Assembly (NCBI RefSeq): GCF_008831285.2
Contig: NC_045139.1
Span: 14,056,354-14,120,353, forward strand
Direction of reading: 5' to 3'
Length of the DNA: 64,000 nucleotides
Source: Nymphaea colorata
Taxonomy: Eukaryota; Streptophyta; Magnoliopsida; Nymphaeales; Nymphaeaceae
Part shown: piece after piece, positions 37,913 through 50,409 of the stretch
How the letters are laid out: the number at the start of each line of letters is the position of its first letter
Position numbering within the stretch: the first letter of the stretch is position 1
The notes under the pieces: generated by a model
Told to the model about the DNA's origin: nothing
Database searches by the model: none
The model's input: the letters and a program-made list of their open reading frames with translations, nothing else
Program-made: the position numbers and the translations under genes

Positions 37913-40591
37913 ATGCCGCCCATCAAGAAGACGAAGTTCAAGAAGAAGAAGCAGAAGCACAAGAAACCGCAGAAGCCGTCGAAATGCGGAGGCACAGGCG
38001 TTACTGCAGAGGTGAAGGCCTCGGAATCCGATTGGTGGGAAGCGTTCTCAGCCAAGATGTCTTCATCGGGTATCCTTTCGTTTTCCTTTTTCTCTTTTTG
38101 GGCGGAAGGGTGGGGAGGGGGGTTAATTCCTATACCCATTGTCGGAAATTGTTTGCACTAAACTTCGGAGCTGAAATCTTGGAAAAGCATCCATTAGTAA
38201 CGATTCAAAGATATCCACATTTTTGGATGGCGATCACGAGCACTTAAAAAACTGCAAGAGTAAAGTTTGTGGGTGTTCAATTTATTTAGTTTATCTTTCA
38301 ATTGAATTGTGATGCAATCACAGTTGAGTCTCGAAATGGCATTGAGTTTCCTTTTTGAAACGATCTTTCGGGCGTTTAATCTTGAGGGAGCTGCCGTATA
38401 GATTTCTGCTTCGATTTAAGTTTGGTTTTTGTTCGAATTACTTAAGGTCGAGTTATACTGGTAAAAGATGTGGATAGAAGAAGTTGGTAGTCGGTTTTAT
38501 TATGGTAACTTGTAGGCGAAATTAGATCTTATGTGGGAAACTAATTGCGCTTCGAGTTTGGATTGCATTTTGAAGTCCAAAGAGGTAAGAAAATCGGTTG
38601 TTAAGGTGAGAAAATTGGTTGTTATTACTGCTTATATGATGAGAAATAGCCAGTATAGTTTAGAATAATTTCAGGCAGTTTCTGAAAAATGCTGCTTCAT
38701 TGTCTGGTTGTGACCTGCTCTATCAATTCCCTTCATGCTCCCTCTTTCACTGCAAACATCTTTGGCAAGGTTTCTGCTTCACGGGTTAGTGACAGTGGCA
38801 GATTTCAGAAATTTTATTTGAAGTTTAACAAGGTTGGTACTTGGTACATAGGCTTTGAACACAAATTGGATGGTAAAAAGAAATCATTGTGGTGATTCAG
38901 AATTTGAGATGCTACTTATCCATGTTAGTGTAAGTTTTCTTCTAGCAGAGTTTACTTTAGTTTTTAGCATTAATTGATGTTCTACAAGCTTTGGTAATTG
39001 CTGATGGGGGTCTTTGTACAACTTGCAACTCTACCATGCAACGACTGACAGTTGTTGGTAGAAGCAGGGCACCAGCTTATAGACACACCTAGATTTGTCA
39101 AATACTTTTCCGTACCCCCTGATACTGCAATTCTTGTCTATTTTGATTCTTCTATTCTTGCCTATATACATGAGTCATGATAATCCTGTTTATTTTTAAG
39201 GCAGAGAGAAATATTTGGTGATACCTTAGAAATATTTTTATAGCAATTCCAATTTCTGTAATAATATTACAAGATTATTTTGATATTGTCGCATGATCTT
39301 TTTGACAAGATTTATCAGAATTCAGAAACTTCCTTTTTAATATGTGCTTAGGTATTTGTTTTTTCTTCTTGTAGATTTCAATTTTTTTATAATGTTGACA
39401 AGATTTATCAGAAGCTTCTTTTTAGTATATTCTTAGGTATATGTTTGTTCTTCTTGTACATTTCAATGTTTTTTATAATTGTTCCTTTATCTTTTTATCA
39501 GTGTATATTAGCACATTTCCGCAAATTTTCTGAGCTTGGCAATGAACCTGAGATGACTTCATTTTACAGGGCCAAGGATCTCGGATGAAGAAGAGAAGTT
39601 CAAGCATTTTTTCAGAGTGTCGAAGAAGACATTCGAATATATTTGTTCGCTTGTCAGAGAAGACCTGATCTCAAGGCCACCATCAGGCCTCATTAACATT
39701 GAAGGCAGGCTTTTAAGTGTTGAGAAACAGGTGGCTATAGCTCTAAGGAGGTTAGCTTCGGGAGAATCCCAGGTCTCTGTGGGAGATGCATTTGGCGTTG
39801 GACAATCAACAGTCTCTCAGGTAACGTGGCGGTTCATTGAGTCCATGGAGGGGCGTGCAAAACACCATTTACAGTGGCCTGATGCTGAAACAATTGAGAG
39901 GATCAAGGCAGGATTTGAAGCAGCTTTCGGGATGCCAAATTGTTGTGGTGCCATCGATGCAACTCACATCATCATGACCCTTCCTGCAGTTGAAACTTCA
40001 GAAGAATGGTGCGACCATGAGAGAAATTACAGTATGTTTCTCCAAGTGGTGGTGGATAACAAGATGAGGTTTCTAGATATTGTGACTGGCTGGCCTGGAA
40101 GCATGGCAACCTCTCAGCTTCTCAAATTTTCAGGATTTTACAAGCTCTGCCAGAGCGGCGAACGGCTGAATGGTTCAACCAAACTACTCCCTAATGGAGC
40201 ACAAATAAGGGAGTACATTGTTGGGAGTGCAGCTTATCCTCTACTTCCGTGGCTTATAACCCCTTATGAGAGGGAGAGCCTATCCACTGCAATGGTGAAT
40301 TTCAATTCAAAGCACAAGCCTGCAATGCTGCTTGCACAGGGAGGCTTGGCGCAGTTGAAGTGTGGTTGGAGAATTCTTCACAAGGCTATGTGGAGACCAG
40401 ACAAGCACAAGCTGCCCAGCATAATCTTAGTATGTTGCCTATTGCATAATATCATTATGGACACCGGGGACACATTGCAGCCAGACATTGCCGTCTCCGA
40501 TCACCATGATCCAGGATACAAACAGCAATATTGCCAGGAAGTCGATACATTAGGGCAATCCATGAGAAATGATCTGTCGCGGTACTTGTGA
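37913..40591 (+). CDS. ALP1-like protein, domesticated PIF/Harbinger nuclease
   Basis: Two exons, 37913-38069 and 39570-40591, joined TCG G|GTATCC...TTTACAG|GG in phase, give 392 residues. The N-terminus is lysine-rich (MPPIKKTKFKKKKQK; likely nuclear) with a conserved SDWWEAF motif at about 39-45. It then runs FFRVSKKTFEYICSLVRED, the helix-turn-helix-like VSVGDAFGVGQSTVSQVTWR and the DDE_4 nuclease core with CCGAIDATHIIM. The usual GS.HD and VER.FG sites read GSMATSQ and AQGGLAQ, so acidic catalytic residues are missing. This matches the Arabidopsis ALP1/ALP1-like family; ALP1 is a catalytically dead Harbinger derivative linked to Polycomb PRC2. A sister family serves in a histone acetylation complex. 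The first exon sits behind a CT-rich leader. GTG at 39617 is not the start. Confidence 0.92.
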
Positions 40592-41611
40592 TTAGTATAC
40601 AAGGTTATAATACAGTGGTGGGGTAAGAGCAGACTCATCTTTCCCGTTCATCAACGTTTTGCTGCTGTGTTGTTCTGGATTGTGAACCATGAGGATTCAT
40701 CGAATGAAAGTGGTACGATAGGCAAACTCAGTTCCTTTATCTGAAATGCCCGTTCCATATGATAGTTATATTACTCTTAAGCAGAGGCAGAATTGCACAT
40801 GAAAGAATTTCTTGGTATCTTAAAATATTCGAAAGATGTATGCACATGCACAGACGGCCTTACGTTGCGTGGACACACACAAAACACCGCCGAAGAGTAA
40901 CAAAATGAACTAAGTTTGGTTTCGGACACGATGATCTGGAGTATTCCAGCAAAAGTCCCAAACGGTGCCACATTGATTGTGACCCTCGTTCGCGGCTGCT
41001 CGGTGTAAAGCTCTACCAGTATTATCTCTGCCCAACAACTAGGGGCAGTTCCCCATTTACTTCACCTTCTCGTAAGGCATGCATCCATAGCTTGAGCATC
41101 ACAAAGTCGACCATCCACTTGGAAGGCAATCGGACCCCTTGGACAAGCTTCCTGAGCTATTCTCAGCCAGACGCAACCACCCCCGACTCCCCAAACCCCA
41201 CATACAGAGAGAGGATGTTGTGCCAGGAACTAATGTATTGCTTTAAAGAACAAGCGTGCATTTATAGTTTTGAATGCTCTTTAGTGAATAGATGCATTTC
41301 ATATGCTTGGTAAATTGTAAGATCACGTGAAACCATAAATCAAGCGGATTATGAACTCATCAAACATTGGAACTGTAAAATCAAGCCGCACATAAAATGG
41401 AAAAAAAATATCTGAAGTTGATGCCTGTTGCAATTCCCTCAGTCAAAATGGTGATTTGTCCAAATATTTGCCAGTAGTATCTCTCACCTTTGCGGAATAC
41501 AAACTCTGCAACATACGGGCAAGACATAGCCTCATGATTTAAACCCAAGAAGGAAAAAAGGCAAAAAAAAAAACGGAACAAAAGGAAAAAACCATGAGAG
41601 GCCTTCCGCAC
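40592..41611. other. convergent 3' region between the ALP1-like and SKIP30 genes
   Basis: Two genes meet tail to tail here, so this stretch should hold both 3' untranslated ends. The small frames at 40777-40971, 41092-41313 and 41381-41611 show no domain. Confidence 0.5.
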
Positions 41612-42655
41612 TCAAATCCTAAGAACTGTACACCCAACTATAGTGCCGTGACACCGTGTCATTGGAGACACTTGCCGCCACGTTGGCCTTTCACTCCTCA
41701 CGTCAAGGACATCAACATCAGAGAGTAGCTTGATTGGAAGGTTCCATTGCCCTGGTCCATCCACGCCCCCAATTACATACAAGTCATTACCTAGTCCAAT
41801 TACTGCAAACCCAATTCTGCTCTGGAAATCTGTTGCTGGTGCGACCACCCTCGACCTCTGCTGTTTTACCTGTTGTTTGATCATGCCATGGCTGAACACA
41901 TACAGCTCCCCACCAACCATTGCCATTGGGCCCTGCAGCCATCCATAGTCCTCCACCGCCCAATAATTCTCAGAGTAGTCAAATACCTGCACTGTTGACA
42001 AACCTTTATGCAACACATGAAACTTTTCTGATATCACCACCCCAGTGCAGGCTGAGTTATGGGTGTTTTGAAGATCCGCTATTGGCTCCCATAAATCCTT
42101 CTCAGGATCATATCTCTCTGCTCTAGGGATGGATTTTCTGCAATCAGTGAATCCACCAGCAACAATGATCTGCCCATTCAACACACAGCATGCAAACATG
42201 GCTCGGGCAACCAACATTCGTGTGCGTGATGTCCATCGCTGAAGAATCGGGTCATAGGACCAAACCTCATTTGTGGGGAAAATCCCATCATGATCCCCAG
42301 TCAGTGGATCCACAGCATCGCTGTTGCCACCAAGCACAAACAGCTTTCCACCAACAGAAACAGCACCAAAGTTTGAAAGGTGCTTAATTTTTGATGGCAA
42401 AGGTGGAAGTGTCATCCAAACATCCTGGCGGGGGTCATATAATTGCCACAAGTTCTCTGGTTCAAAGGCACTAACGCACAAGAACTCCTCAGCAGCCCCA
42501 ACCTCAAGCCTAACCTTGAACAACTCGGGACTCTGGATGGCAGTCTTCCATGAACGGCAGACAAGTTGCAGTTGGGGATAGAGGTAGAAGGGGACACGTG
42601 CAAGGCAGTGAAGAGCAACAGCGTCAGGGAGACCCTCAATCAGACCAGACATCAT
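41612..42655 (-). CDS. SKIP30: F-box/kelch-repeat protein, SKIP30 type
   Basis: A single coding exon of 347 residues. The start is the ATGATG pair at 42655; the family begins at the second Met (MSGLIEGLPDAVALHCLARV). An upstream in-frame ATG at 42739 lies across a probable leader splice site (TTTGTAG|GTAAAAC) and is rejected. The F-box is at about 5-50 (LPDAVALHCLARVPFYLYPQ ... VCRSWKTAI). Kelch repeats follow, with SVGGKLFVLGG, NGQIIVAGG, AERYDPEKDLWEPI and LGNDLYVIGG, ending MTRCHGTIVGCTVLRI. F-box kelch proteins recruit substrates to SCF ubiquitin ligases through SKP1/ASK; the substrate of this one is unknown. Length and ends match the family. Confidence 0.93.
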   Translation of the reverse strand: MMSGLIEGLPDAVALHCLARVPFYLYPQLQLVCRSWKTAIQSPELFKVRLEVGAAEEFLCVSAFEPENLWQLYDPRQDVWMTLPPLPSKIKHLSNFGAVSVGGKLFVLGGNSDAVDPLTGDHDGIFPTNEVWSYDPILQRWTSRTRMLVARAMFACCVLNGQIIVAGGFTDCRKSIPRAERYDPEKDLWEPIADLQNTHNSACTGVVISEKFHVLHKGLSTVQVFDYSENYWAVEDYGWLQGPMAMVGGELYVFSHGMIKQQVKQQRSRVVAPATDFQSRIGFAVIGLGNDLYVIGGVDGPGQWNLPIKLLSDVDVLDVRSERPTWRQVSPMTRCHGTIVGCTVLRI

Positions 42656-45600
42656 GGTAGTTTTACCTACAAACATACTTAAAATCAGAAACAAAAATGA
42701 TGAGTGAATCCAGTAACATGCAGACACCAGAGAGGACAAAATGATACCGTTTCAGACTCTTAGGCCTAGGCCCTGCTCAGAGAAACTCCATGTGCTATGT
42801 GCTCCAGAAAGAAATGTGACGTTATCCAAATGGACGGCATATCATGGGCTATCCCATTGAAAAACTCAGCTATTACGATAATAAGAAGGATAGGGTTCAG
42901 CAAAAGAAATGTTGTGCATGTGTATGTGCTAACATGCGCATGTGCACACACATCAGAAGCATACAACCATGGCATGCATAGATCCAGAAAACCACATGGA
43001 CAAGTTTATGATAGCAGTAAAAAATAGTTCAAGCTTCCAAAGAGATCATAGCATCTCCAATTTGAAAAAAAAAAAAAAAACTACATTGCCATATGTTACT
43101 GCAAATGCACTTCTAGAAAGCTAGTCTAAAAGAACTTTCTTTTTTTGTAAGTTATATGTTTCTGCATTGCAGACTTTTCGTTCTAAAACCTTCACTTGAG
43201 CAACAATTTCAGCTCTGGAGCACCCCATGTCAGAAAAAGGAAGTTGAACTTCCTAACATTATCAAAAAATGAAAAAAAATCCTAAGTTTGAGGGGAAAAA
43301 AACACTTCTCAACCGAGTTTGAAACAACCTACTATCAGTGGGAGGGACTTCTCTAAAATCATCAAAAAGCTAAAACGAAGGATGCTGGCTTAATTTTTTT
43401 CAAATGCATCGGTTCAAGTCAGCCGGTCAAGCATTCATGTTACACAGTTTTCAATAGGACAATACCACTGAACTCTTTGAGAAAGTCCCCTGCTTAAGGG
43501 GAGGAGGGGGAGGGGGAAGAGGGGAGAGAGAGAGGGAGACCCACCAGGCCAGCTGGAAAAGGAGAAACCTATAAAGCACAGGGATCCTGCAAGTTAACAA
43601 GAGGGTTGACGTATTACAAGGACACAACCGTTATTCAGTTCTACTTAGTACTATTCTGATCTGAATGTTTTGTTTGATTGCATGAACATAGACATAGATG
43701 GTGCATCAGTTCCATCACTGAACATTTTAGCAAAAGCAACCAGAAAAAGTTCTCTGGCAGGGCCAACCCTTCTACATGAAGTAGAAAGCATCATAACACC
43801 AGTAGCTAATCCCTTCACACAGATCCTTAAAAGCAATGTTGTAAAAAGTGTATCGTAAGCCGTATCGTTCTGGCTTTAAGATACGCCGTATCGTTCTGGC
43901 TTTAAGATATGCCGTATCGTAACCGTATCGTAAATTTTTTTAATAAATCAGAAAAATAGGAAAAAAAATTCGAAAAATTCATAAAAAATCAGTAAAAAAA
44001 CAAGAATAATATGTTCTTCATAAAAAACATGTTTTACGGAATGATAGACTTATTATTGCTATAAAGTTACGGTTCATCATTCGTAAACATCAAAATTCAT
44101 AACAATATCAATCTAGAAAGCACAACAAGTCAACAATTACATAACGTATATCATAATTTCATAACCATAGATTCATAAATCTAAGGTATTAAGGTCCATA
44201 AGTCTATGAGATACCACATCAAAAAACAAGTTTTAGTTGTTATGCATTACATCCCAAGATGATAATGAAATTGTGAAAATGTTCGATGTCAATACATATA
44301 AAATGAAAGCACTCTTGACTCTCATTCATAATCTTCATCATATTCATTCTCATCCTCATGTCCATCTTCTTCTTCATCTTCATCTTCACGATTTTAAAAA
44401 ACCCCTTTCCTCCCGATGGGAATCAGCCACCCACGCATAAATCCATGGTTTAATCAATGATTTCATGGCGAAAATCGATGATTTTCCTCCAAGGCAGCGC
44501 AATCTCTAGGTTAGAAATGAAGAAAGGGTAGGTTTTTATGAAGAAAACTTGAAAAAGGGGGGTTCGGGCCCCCTTTTTTTGAAATCAGCCCGTATCATGC
44601 GATACGGGGGCATGTATCGTACAATAAAAGTACGATACACCCCTATTTACGAATACGGGGGGTGTATCGTATCGTATTTCCTAAACGATACAATACTTAT
44701 CGTACGATACAGCCCCGTACGTACAACAATCAATTACTAACAATAATGTGAGGTAAAGAGAACAATCAATGTTACAAACTACAGAAGGAGGGAAGCCATA
44801 ATAGGTAGGGTTTTAGGACACCGGTATGCATGTCTAGAAACTCATCTAGTTGACAAGACAAGAATGACGAAGATGACAGCTGAAAGAGATGCACTTGTTC
44901 ATTTTCTTTCTCTAATCCCAATCACACTCCACAAAATTTCATCCGCCCAGAACTCCAGATATGTTGGATGCAGGAGGAGAACAATTTTTTGAATGCCCTT
45001 CGCATTGATGAACGGATAAGCATGGAACATGATGTCTTCAAGCAATGCTGAATTAGCTGGGCATGTGCCCAAGCCAGATGCCCCCAAGTGGCAGTGTCAA
45101 CTCTTACGGACTTTTCTAACACTTCCTGATACTGTTCACAGATGCAACCATTCATATCATACAAAGTAACACAGCTCAAGTTCATGGCCATGAACCTGAC
45201 GGTGAGTTTCCTTTGCAAGACAAGGTCATGTAAAGACGATAAAACACAAATATTTTCAACTCTAGAACCAGAACTATTACAAAACTCATCATCTAAAGGT
45301 GATACAGCTTCAGTTTCATTTCCTCTTCTTTCTGCTTTTTCCTCCTTTCATTTTGCTTTCTTTTATTGTGTGCATGCACTCAGTCGATGGAGGAATTATA
45401 CCTCTAGAATACTTTTGTCTTCAAACGCCTCCAAAATTGTTCTAGTTACTGGCCATAAAACCACTAATTTCACGTTCTTGAAAAATCTACCAAAAATGCA
45501 TAACTTTGATAATGAGAACAACAATCATAAATCTAAAACCACAGTCCAACTGTGAAAAGGAAAAGGAAGAAAAAGGTATGTCATTCTTCTGATTTCTGTG

Positions 45601-47200
45601 ATCCAGCCCATTTCAAAATCGATCATGATACAACTTGCCACTAATTAGTGTCAAACACAGCTAGTGTAGGCAATTTATAATTTAACAGGTTTAATGCAGA
45701 AATACTAGAGAAATCACATAGATATTCTCATCATTCATAAACCTAAACTCATGGCGACAAAAGCTCAATAGCAGTATCTGATTTTCAAACAAAGACCTAA
45801 TCGGAAACAAAAAAGGAGGAACCTAAATGTAGAAAGGGACGTTAAACATGTAACATGTCACTAGTAGCACTGTGTTTCACACAGATACCTCTTGCAAAGA
45901 GACATACACAAAACTCACGTGATCAATGCAGAAGGGAGGAAGAACTTATGTAAGCCACTCTGGGATAACATCATCATCGCCCAAAACAATAACACCAGGC
46001 TACTAGATTATAATCAGAACTGTTATTTGGCAGACTATTTTCCATGCCCATGACTGAGAACTACAGATCCATAGGACACTTCAACCATGTATCTCCATGG
46101 AACCTTTCAAAAGGTACAAAACCAACTCAAGCAATTCTACACATGGTCTGAAATCATTCAAATGTTTTACAGCAGAAAACTGAGACCATCATGAAGCTGA
46201 AATACCGCACGCAAAAAAGCACCGTTATACGACATAACTTTGGAATTGCAAATATCGTATAACGCCTAAATTAGATGTTCAATAGCGAATATCAGAAAAC
46301 CAATTTCGGCAACATCGCATACCGCAATACTGCTCCCGCAAATCCAAAAAAACGAACAAACACCGCAGAAACCTCAAAATACCATGAGTACCAAAATCCT
46401 TATGAATAACAAACTTTTGAGATACCAAGTTTTGCTAGGGCCTAATGAAAGGACGAAAACAAACTGGAGCAATTCTCTCGAGCACGAGATCAATCATTGA
46501 TCCACGATCTTTAGCCAAACATCAAAAACCATATAAACGCCGAACAGGTCCAAGTACACAAAGCCTCAGAATGACACAATTCGGCATACCAAGCTTCATT
46601 AGAGGCTGATATCAGTTCAAATAAGAAAAATGCATGAAACCTACTTGTGAAAACCACGACCAAGTCAGCAAAAAGAAACCTCAAAGCCATTAAAGAATCA
46701 TAAATGACAGGATTCTGGCACCATGTTTCACTTTAACCTCATATCAAAGTTCAGAACAGCAGAGACCAAAAAGCGACTGGATCAATTCCTCAAAATCAAG
46801 GGGTCGCGCTCAAACCATCATAAGCCCAGAATCCCCAAGAAACATTACAAAGAACACCAAATTTGAGGCACAGAGTCAACTTCTAATCAACCAAGAAATG
46901 TGAAAGGGGGCATGAGAAGAAAAGGCACATCAAACAGAAAATTTTCAGGTACTCAGACCGCACAAGAACTAAAGGGCACACGCCCAACTTAGGACAACAT
47001 ATCACCCGAATATAACGCAGGGAAATGGAATTTGAGACTGGCGGTGGTTGTAAGCATTACCAGAAAGATGAGACGAGGATCACGAACATTGGATTCTCCT
47101 TCCTTGTTTTGGTGGAATCGATCAGACCAAAGATGGGTTTGCACTAGAAAGAGCTAGAGCGTTGTCTTAGGCAGGGAGACAGGCCTAGGCACCGTGCTTT
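42656..47200 (-). other. probable 5' leader of SKIP30 with a 4.4-kb intron
   Basis: On the - strand a likely 3' splice site (TTTGTAG|GTAAAAC) lies about 11 nt before the ATG. A strong donor-like CTTTCTG|GTAATGC lies at about 47060, in a GC-richer stretch (47060-47300) suited to a first exon. The implied intron carries a transposon-like element (43843-44731) and no supported gene. Frames at 44899-45218 on the - strand and 45142-45555 on the + strand have no recognisable domain. Confidence 0.45.
43843..44731. mobile_element. MITE-like element with TATCGTA motifs in the SKIP30 leader intron
   Basis: Begins GTTGTAAAAAGTGTATCGTA and ends, read in reverse, TTGTTGTACGTACGGGGCTG followed by TATCGTACGATA. 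Near each end, CGTATCGT/ACGATACG palindromes repeat many times. The 5' end holds a 26-bp tandem duplication at 43859-43910. The centre (43930-44440) is AT-rich and non-coding. Its start is nearly identical to that of the smaller element at 27079. No convincing target-site duplication was seen, so the superfamily is not assigned. Confidence 0.55.
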
Positions 47201-50111
47201 GAACGGCGATATAACGCAAACCCGAGCGAATGAGCGTGGCCATCTTGACGAGTCGGGGCACCGGAGAAGACCGATTCGTACGACGCGACCAATTGCCGAG
47301 TCAAGAAGACTGAGCCATTTTCTTCAATGGAGCGTCGGACGCGCGGTCAGCTCTTTTTCCTTTTACATTCATTAGAAATTCGGGTGATAGTTAACAAAGT
47401 ATCTTGTGTAAAATTATTGTTTTAGAAAAACCTAGCTTTAATATAGAAAAATAACTTTACGTTATTTACTTTGTAAATAGTCAGTTAAATGTATATATAT
47501 ATATATATATATAATATATTAGAAAATAAATTTAAACTTGAAGTGTTTTGTTATATCAACAAAAGTTGAGCACGTCTTTTGCGAATTTTGTAAATAAAAA
47601 GATATTTTCCTCGGCAAAAAAGAGACCCAACTCTCGTCAAAATGGGAATAGACTCGGTTGGGTTGACGACACACTGCTTCGTATCGGTGAGACCTGAGTC
47701 GGATTTGTTCCTCGCCGGACGCTGGGGTCATTGCGTACTCCCTTTTCTCTCCCGCAAATTAGGGCTACAGACGGAGTGGATTTGATCCGACCCGCCCCAG
47801 ATCCAGCGGCCCTTTTACGGACAGATCTTCCTTGTCCAAAATCCGAACTGAAGAGAGTAAACGATATCCGAAAGTCAATAAGAACCGATCCGGTATGTCC
47901 GTAACCAGATCGCTGCGACCGGGGTAAGGAGGATGGAACACTTTTGGATTTACAAATTACACTTGGAGCAGCCCTATTGTCCAAATCCAAATACTCAAAC
48001 TATATTGTTGATTTATGTGTGATATTTTTTGACAGATAATAGCAGAATAGCTTGGGAAACGTGTTTTACATTTTCTTTCTTGTGATTTGTTTTTTTTTTC
48101 AACTCATTTTTTCATTTCTGGGATTTTGATTTTGGGTTTATAGGCAGCTTACAGTACCCGCACGCTTTTGCATGAGGCCCCAAACCGAATATGCAAGTAT
48201 AGAAAAATAAGCAATTATTACTTTATTAAAAATTTTAAAATAACCTTTTGATAAATTTTTAGATAATTATCACATAATATTTTTTTTTCTGAGATTATGA
48301 CAGAGGTATAAGAGTATGACCTTGAATGTTGTTTTATGCGGCGGTTTCCTCTTAAGTGTATATTAAAAAAACATATAAAGTTTTCTTTTTTCAAAAAGTA
48401 AATGTCAAATATTGCATTAATTTTTAAGAAATCACTTCCTATATAATGTTTTTGTGACTATAAATTAATAAAGTCTCGTAAGTCAAAAGACAAAATCTGA
48501 ACCCTTAAATTGTTGTTAAAATTGTTTTATGCAGAACGTCCTAATATGTTTATAATAAATTGTTGTTAAAATTGTTTTAAGCAGAACGTCCTAATATGTT
48601 TATAAACATTAGTTTAATATAAAACATGATTTAATTTGAATTGCTTTTGTGAAAATTATTGGCTTTTTTACTATGAAAACTTCCATGTTCCAAAATCCAT
48701 AGTTTTTTTTGTTATTAATTAGTAATCAACTTTAAAAGGTCTGAACAATGTGGTTTGAGGTAAACCAGGTTCCTCATTTCAATTGGAATTTGGCCGAGCT
48801 TTTCTTTTTCCATTTTATTCCATGCATGAGTTTGAACATCGACTCAAGCTCAAGCTCAACTTGATTAAGACGTGACAAACTCGTTTGAATATATGTACTA
48901 TTGCTTTACCAGAAATCAAGCTCGACTCGATTAAGACTGAACTTGATTCTCAATTATGATGAAAATACCCCTATTCACAGGAAAAAAATAAATCTTTTTT
49001 TTTTGTGAAGACACAAATGAAAATTGAAAAAAAGTAAAGAGTCTGTAAAGGACATTTCTTATTAAAAAATTACTAAAATATCTCCATGCCCTTATTGCGT
49101 ATATGAGTTGCGTGCGCCAATCTACCATTTGGTAAGCCCATGATGTGTCCGCGTCAGGTAAAGAAAAAGAAAAAGGAGACCAATCATTGCAACCAACACA
49201 TCACCAAACAAAAGCATTCTGACTTCTCATGCAATCAAATCGGTTTATTATATCTAACAAAAATAACATTCAGTTGGTTGGTACCACCATGAACTAATCA
49301 AATTATTGGGTTTTCCAAATTTCACCTGTTTCCTCCTGTCCCACACAATTTTTACTTTTTTAACTATTCGGCATCCAACAGTTTGAATATGTATATATAT
49401 AGTTTTCAATGCGAATCAGATCCAGTATGAGGTTTTTTTTTACTGTATTGGTGGTCAATTCCCTGAGGGATCACAGTTGCTTCCTTTCTATGCGAATTAA
49501 AGGATGGGATTTTGATCCAATTGGTCAAACGTAGTGGGTACCGACTAGTGTGTGTGTGTGTGTGCGCGCGCTTGACCCAAGGAGCCGCAACTTTCTTATG
49601 CATGGAATAAGGAAAAGAAACTTACAAAAGCATGGTTGATTTTCAAAGGAATAACAGTAATATGTTCATGTTTATCTTTTTTTAACATTAGCCATAAAAA
49701 AAAATATTAAGAATTTAAAGGACAAGAAAACAAATTTTCAGTACAAAGAAACATTTTTAGGAGCTTTTTTTTTCTTGTGAAAAACCTAAAAGATACATAA
49801 AGGTTCTCATTTTCATAAATGTGAGTCCCAAATTTGCCGTCAACTTTCCGGCTAAGGGGACCCAAGTTAAAAATAAGCTTTAATTATGGAAGGGTGTTCT
49901 CTCTCTCTCTCTTTTTTTTCTCCAGTTAGTCATTTCAACTGGAACTAACTTTTAGCTTTAATTATGTACGAAATTGGTAGAAGTAGACGTTTTTGAGAAG
50001 ATGACATCTAGAGAACAACTTTTCTGAAAAGTATAACTGAAGATGGGTCTTTAGATGAATATGTCCTAGAAAAGCACAAATCAGTGTTTACCCATATATT
50101 TTTATATAAAC
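47201..50111. other. intergenic region between SKIP30 and the LTP array
   Basis: 47620-47960 is a GC-rich island whose 117-codon - strand frame (47637-47990) has no domain. The rest is strongly AT-rich: TA repeat at about 47488-47512, a 50-bp tandem duplication at 48507-48604, CTCGA/CAAGCTC-type repetitive wording at 48840-48930, and a GT/GC repeat at about 49550-49570. No gene is supported. Confidence 0.5.
48507..48604. repeat. 50-bp tandem duplication
   Basis: Two head-to-tail copies beginning AAATTGTTGTTAAAATTGTT, differing at about one position. Confidence 0.9.
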
Positions 50112-50250
50112 ACAAGATAACTACACCATATTAAGTTATTGGCTTGTCCTATAACGACATTAAAATAATTGCATCTGACCATAAAACTGAGTTAGTTAAA
50201 GAAAAAACTCACAAAAGTAGGCACGGTTGTTGATCCATAAAACCCAACTG
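50112..50250 (+). promoter_or_regulatory. promoter block shared with the neighbouring LTP gene
   Basis: Starts ACAAGATAACTACACC and includes AGTTAGTTAAAGAAAAA and GGCACGGTTGTTGATCCATA. The same ordered words occur at 54226-54358, at almost the same distance (about 300 bp) from the next gene's ATG. Core MYB-like (CGGTTG) and W-box-like (GTTGA) words are present, but function is not shown. Confidence 0.6.
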
Positions 50251-50297
50251 TCCCTCACTCTTCTTTCACGTCTCTTCTTCTTCTTATTCTTCCCGAC

Positions 50298-50306
50298 CCT
50301 ATAAAT
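50298..50306 (+). promoter_or_regulatory. TATA box of LTP gene 1
   Basis: CCTATAAAT about 105 bp before the ATG at 50410, in a CT-rich leader context. LTP gene 2 has the same word at 54405-54413. Confidence 0.65.
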
Positions 50307-50409
50307 TTCCTACCATCCCATTCCTCTCCAAGACCACACAACCCAGTCAATCACCTCCCTACATCTTCCGGCGATATACCAACTTTCCGGCGACCAGCGA
50401 CTGGGACCA

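Noticed and set aside
39617-40591. A start at 39617 for the ALP1-like gene
   Set aside because: That codon is GTG, and the upstream exon at 37913-38069 joins in phase and supplies the conserved SDWW N-terminus.
47637-47990. 117-codon - strand frame in a GC-rich island
   Set aside because: No domain, signal or matching exon; probably an effect of composition near the SKIP30 promoter.
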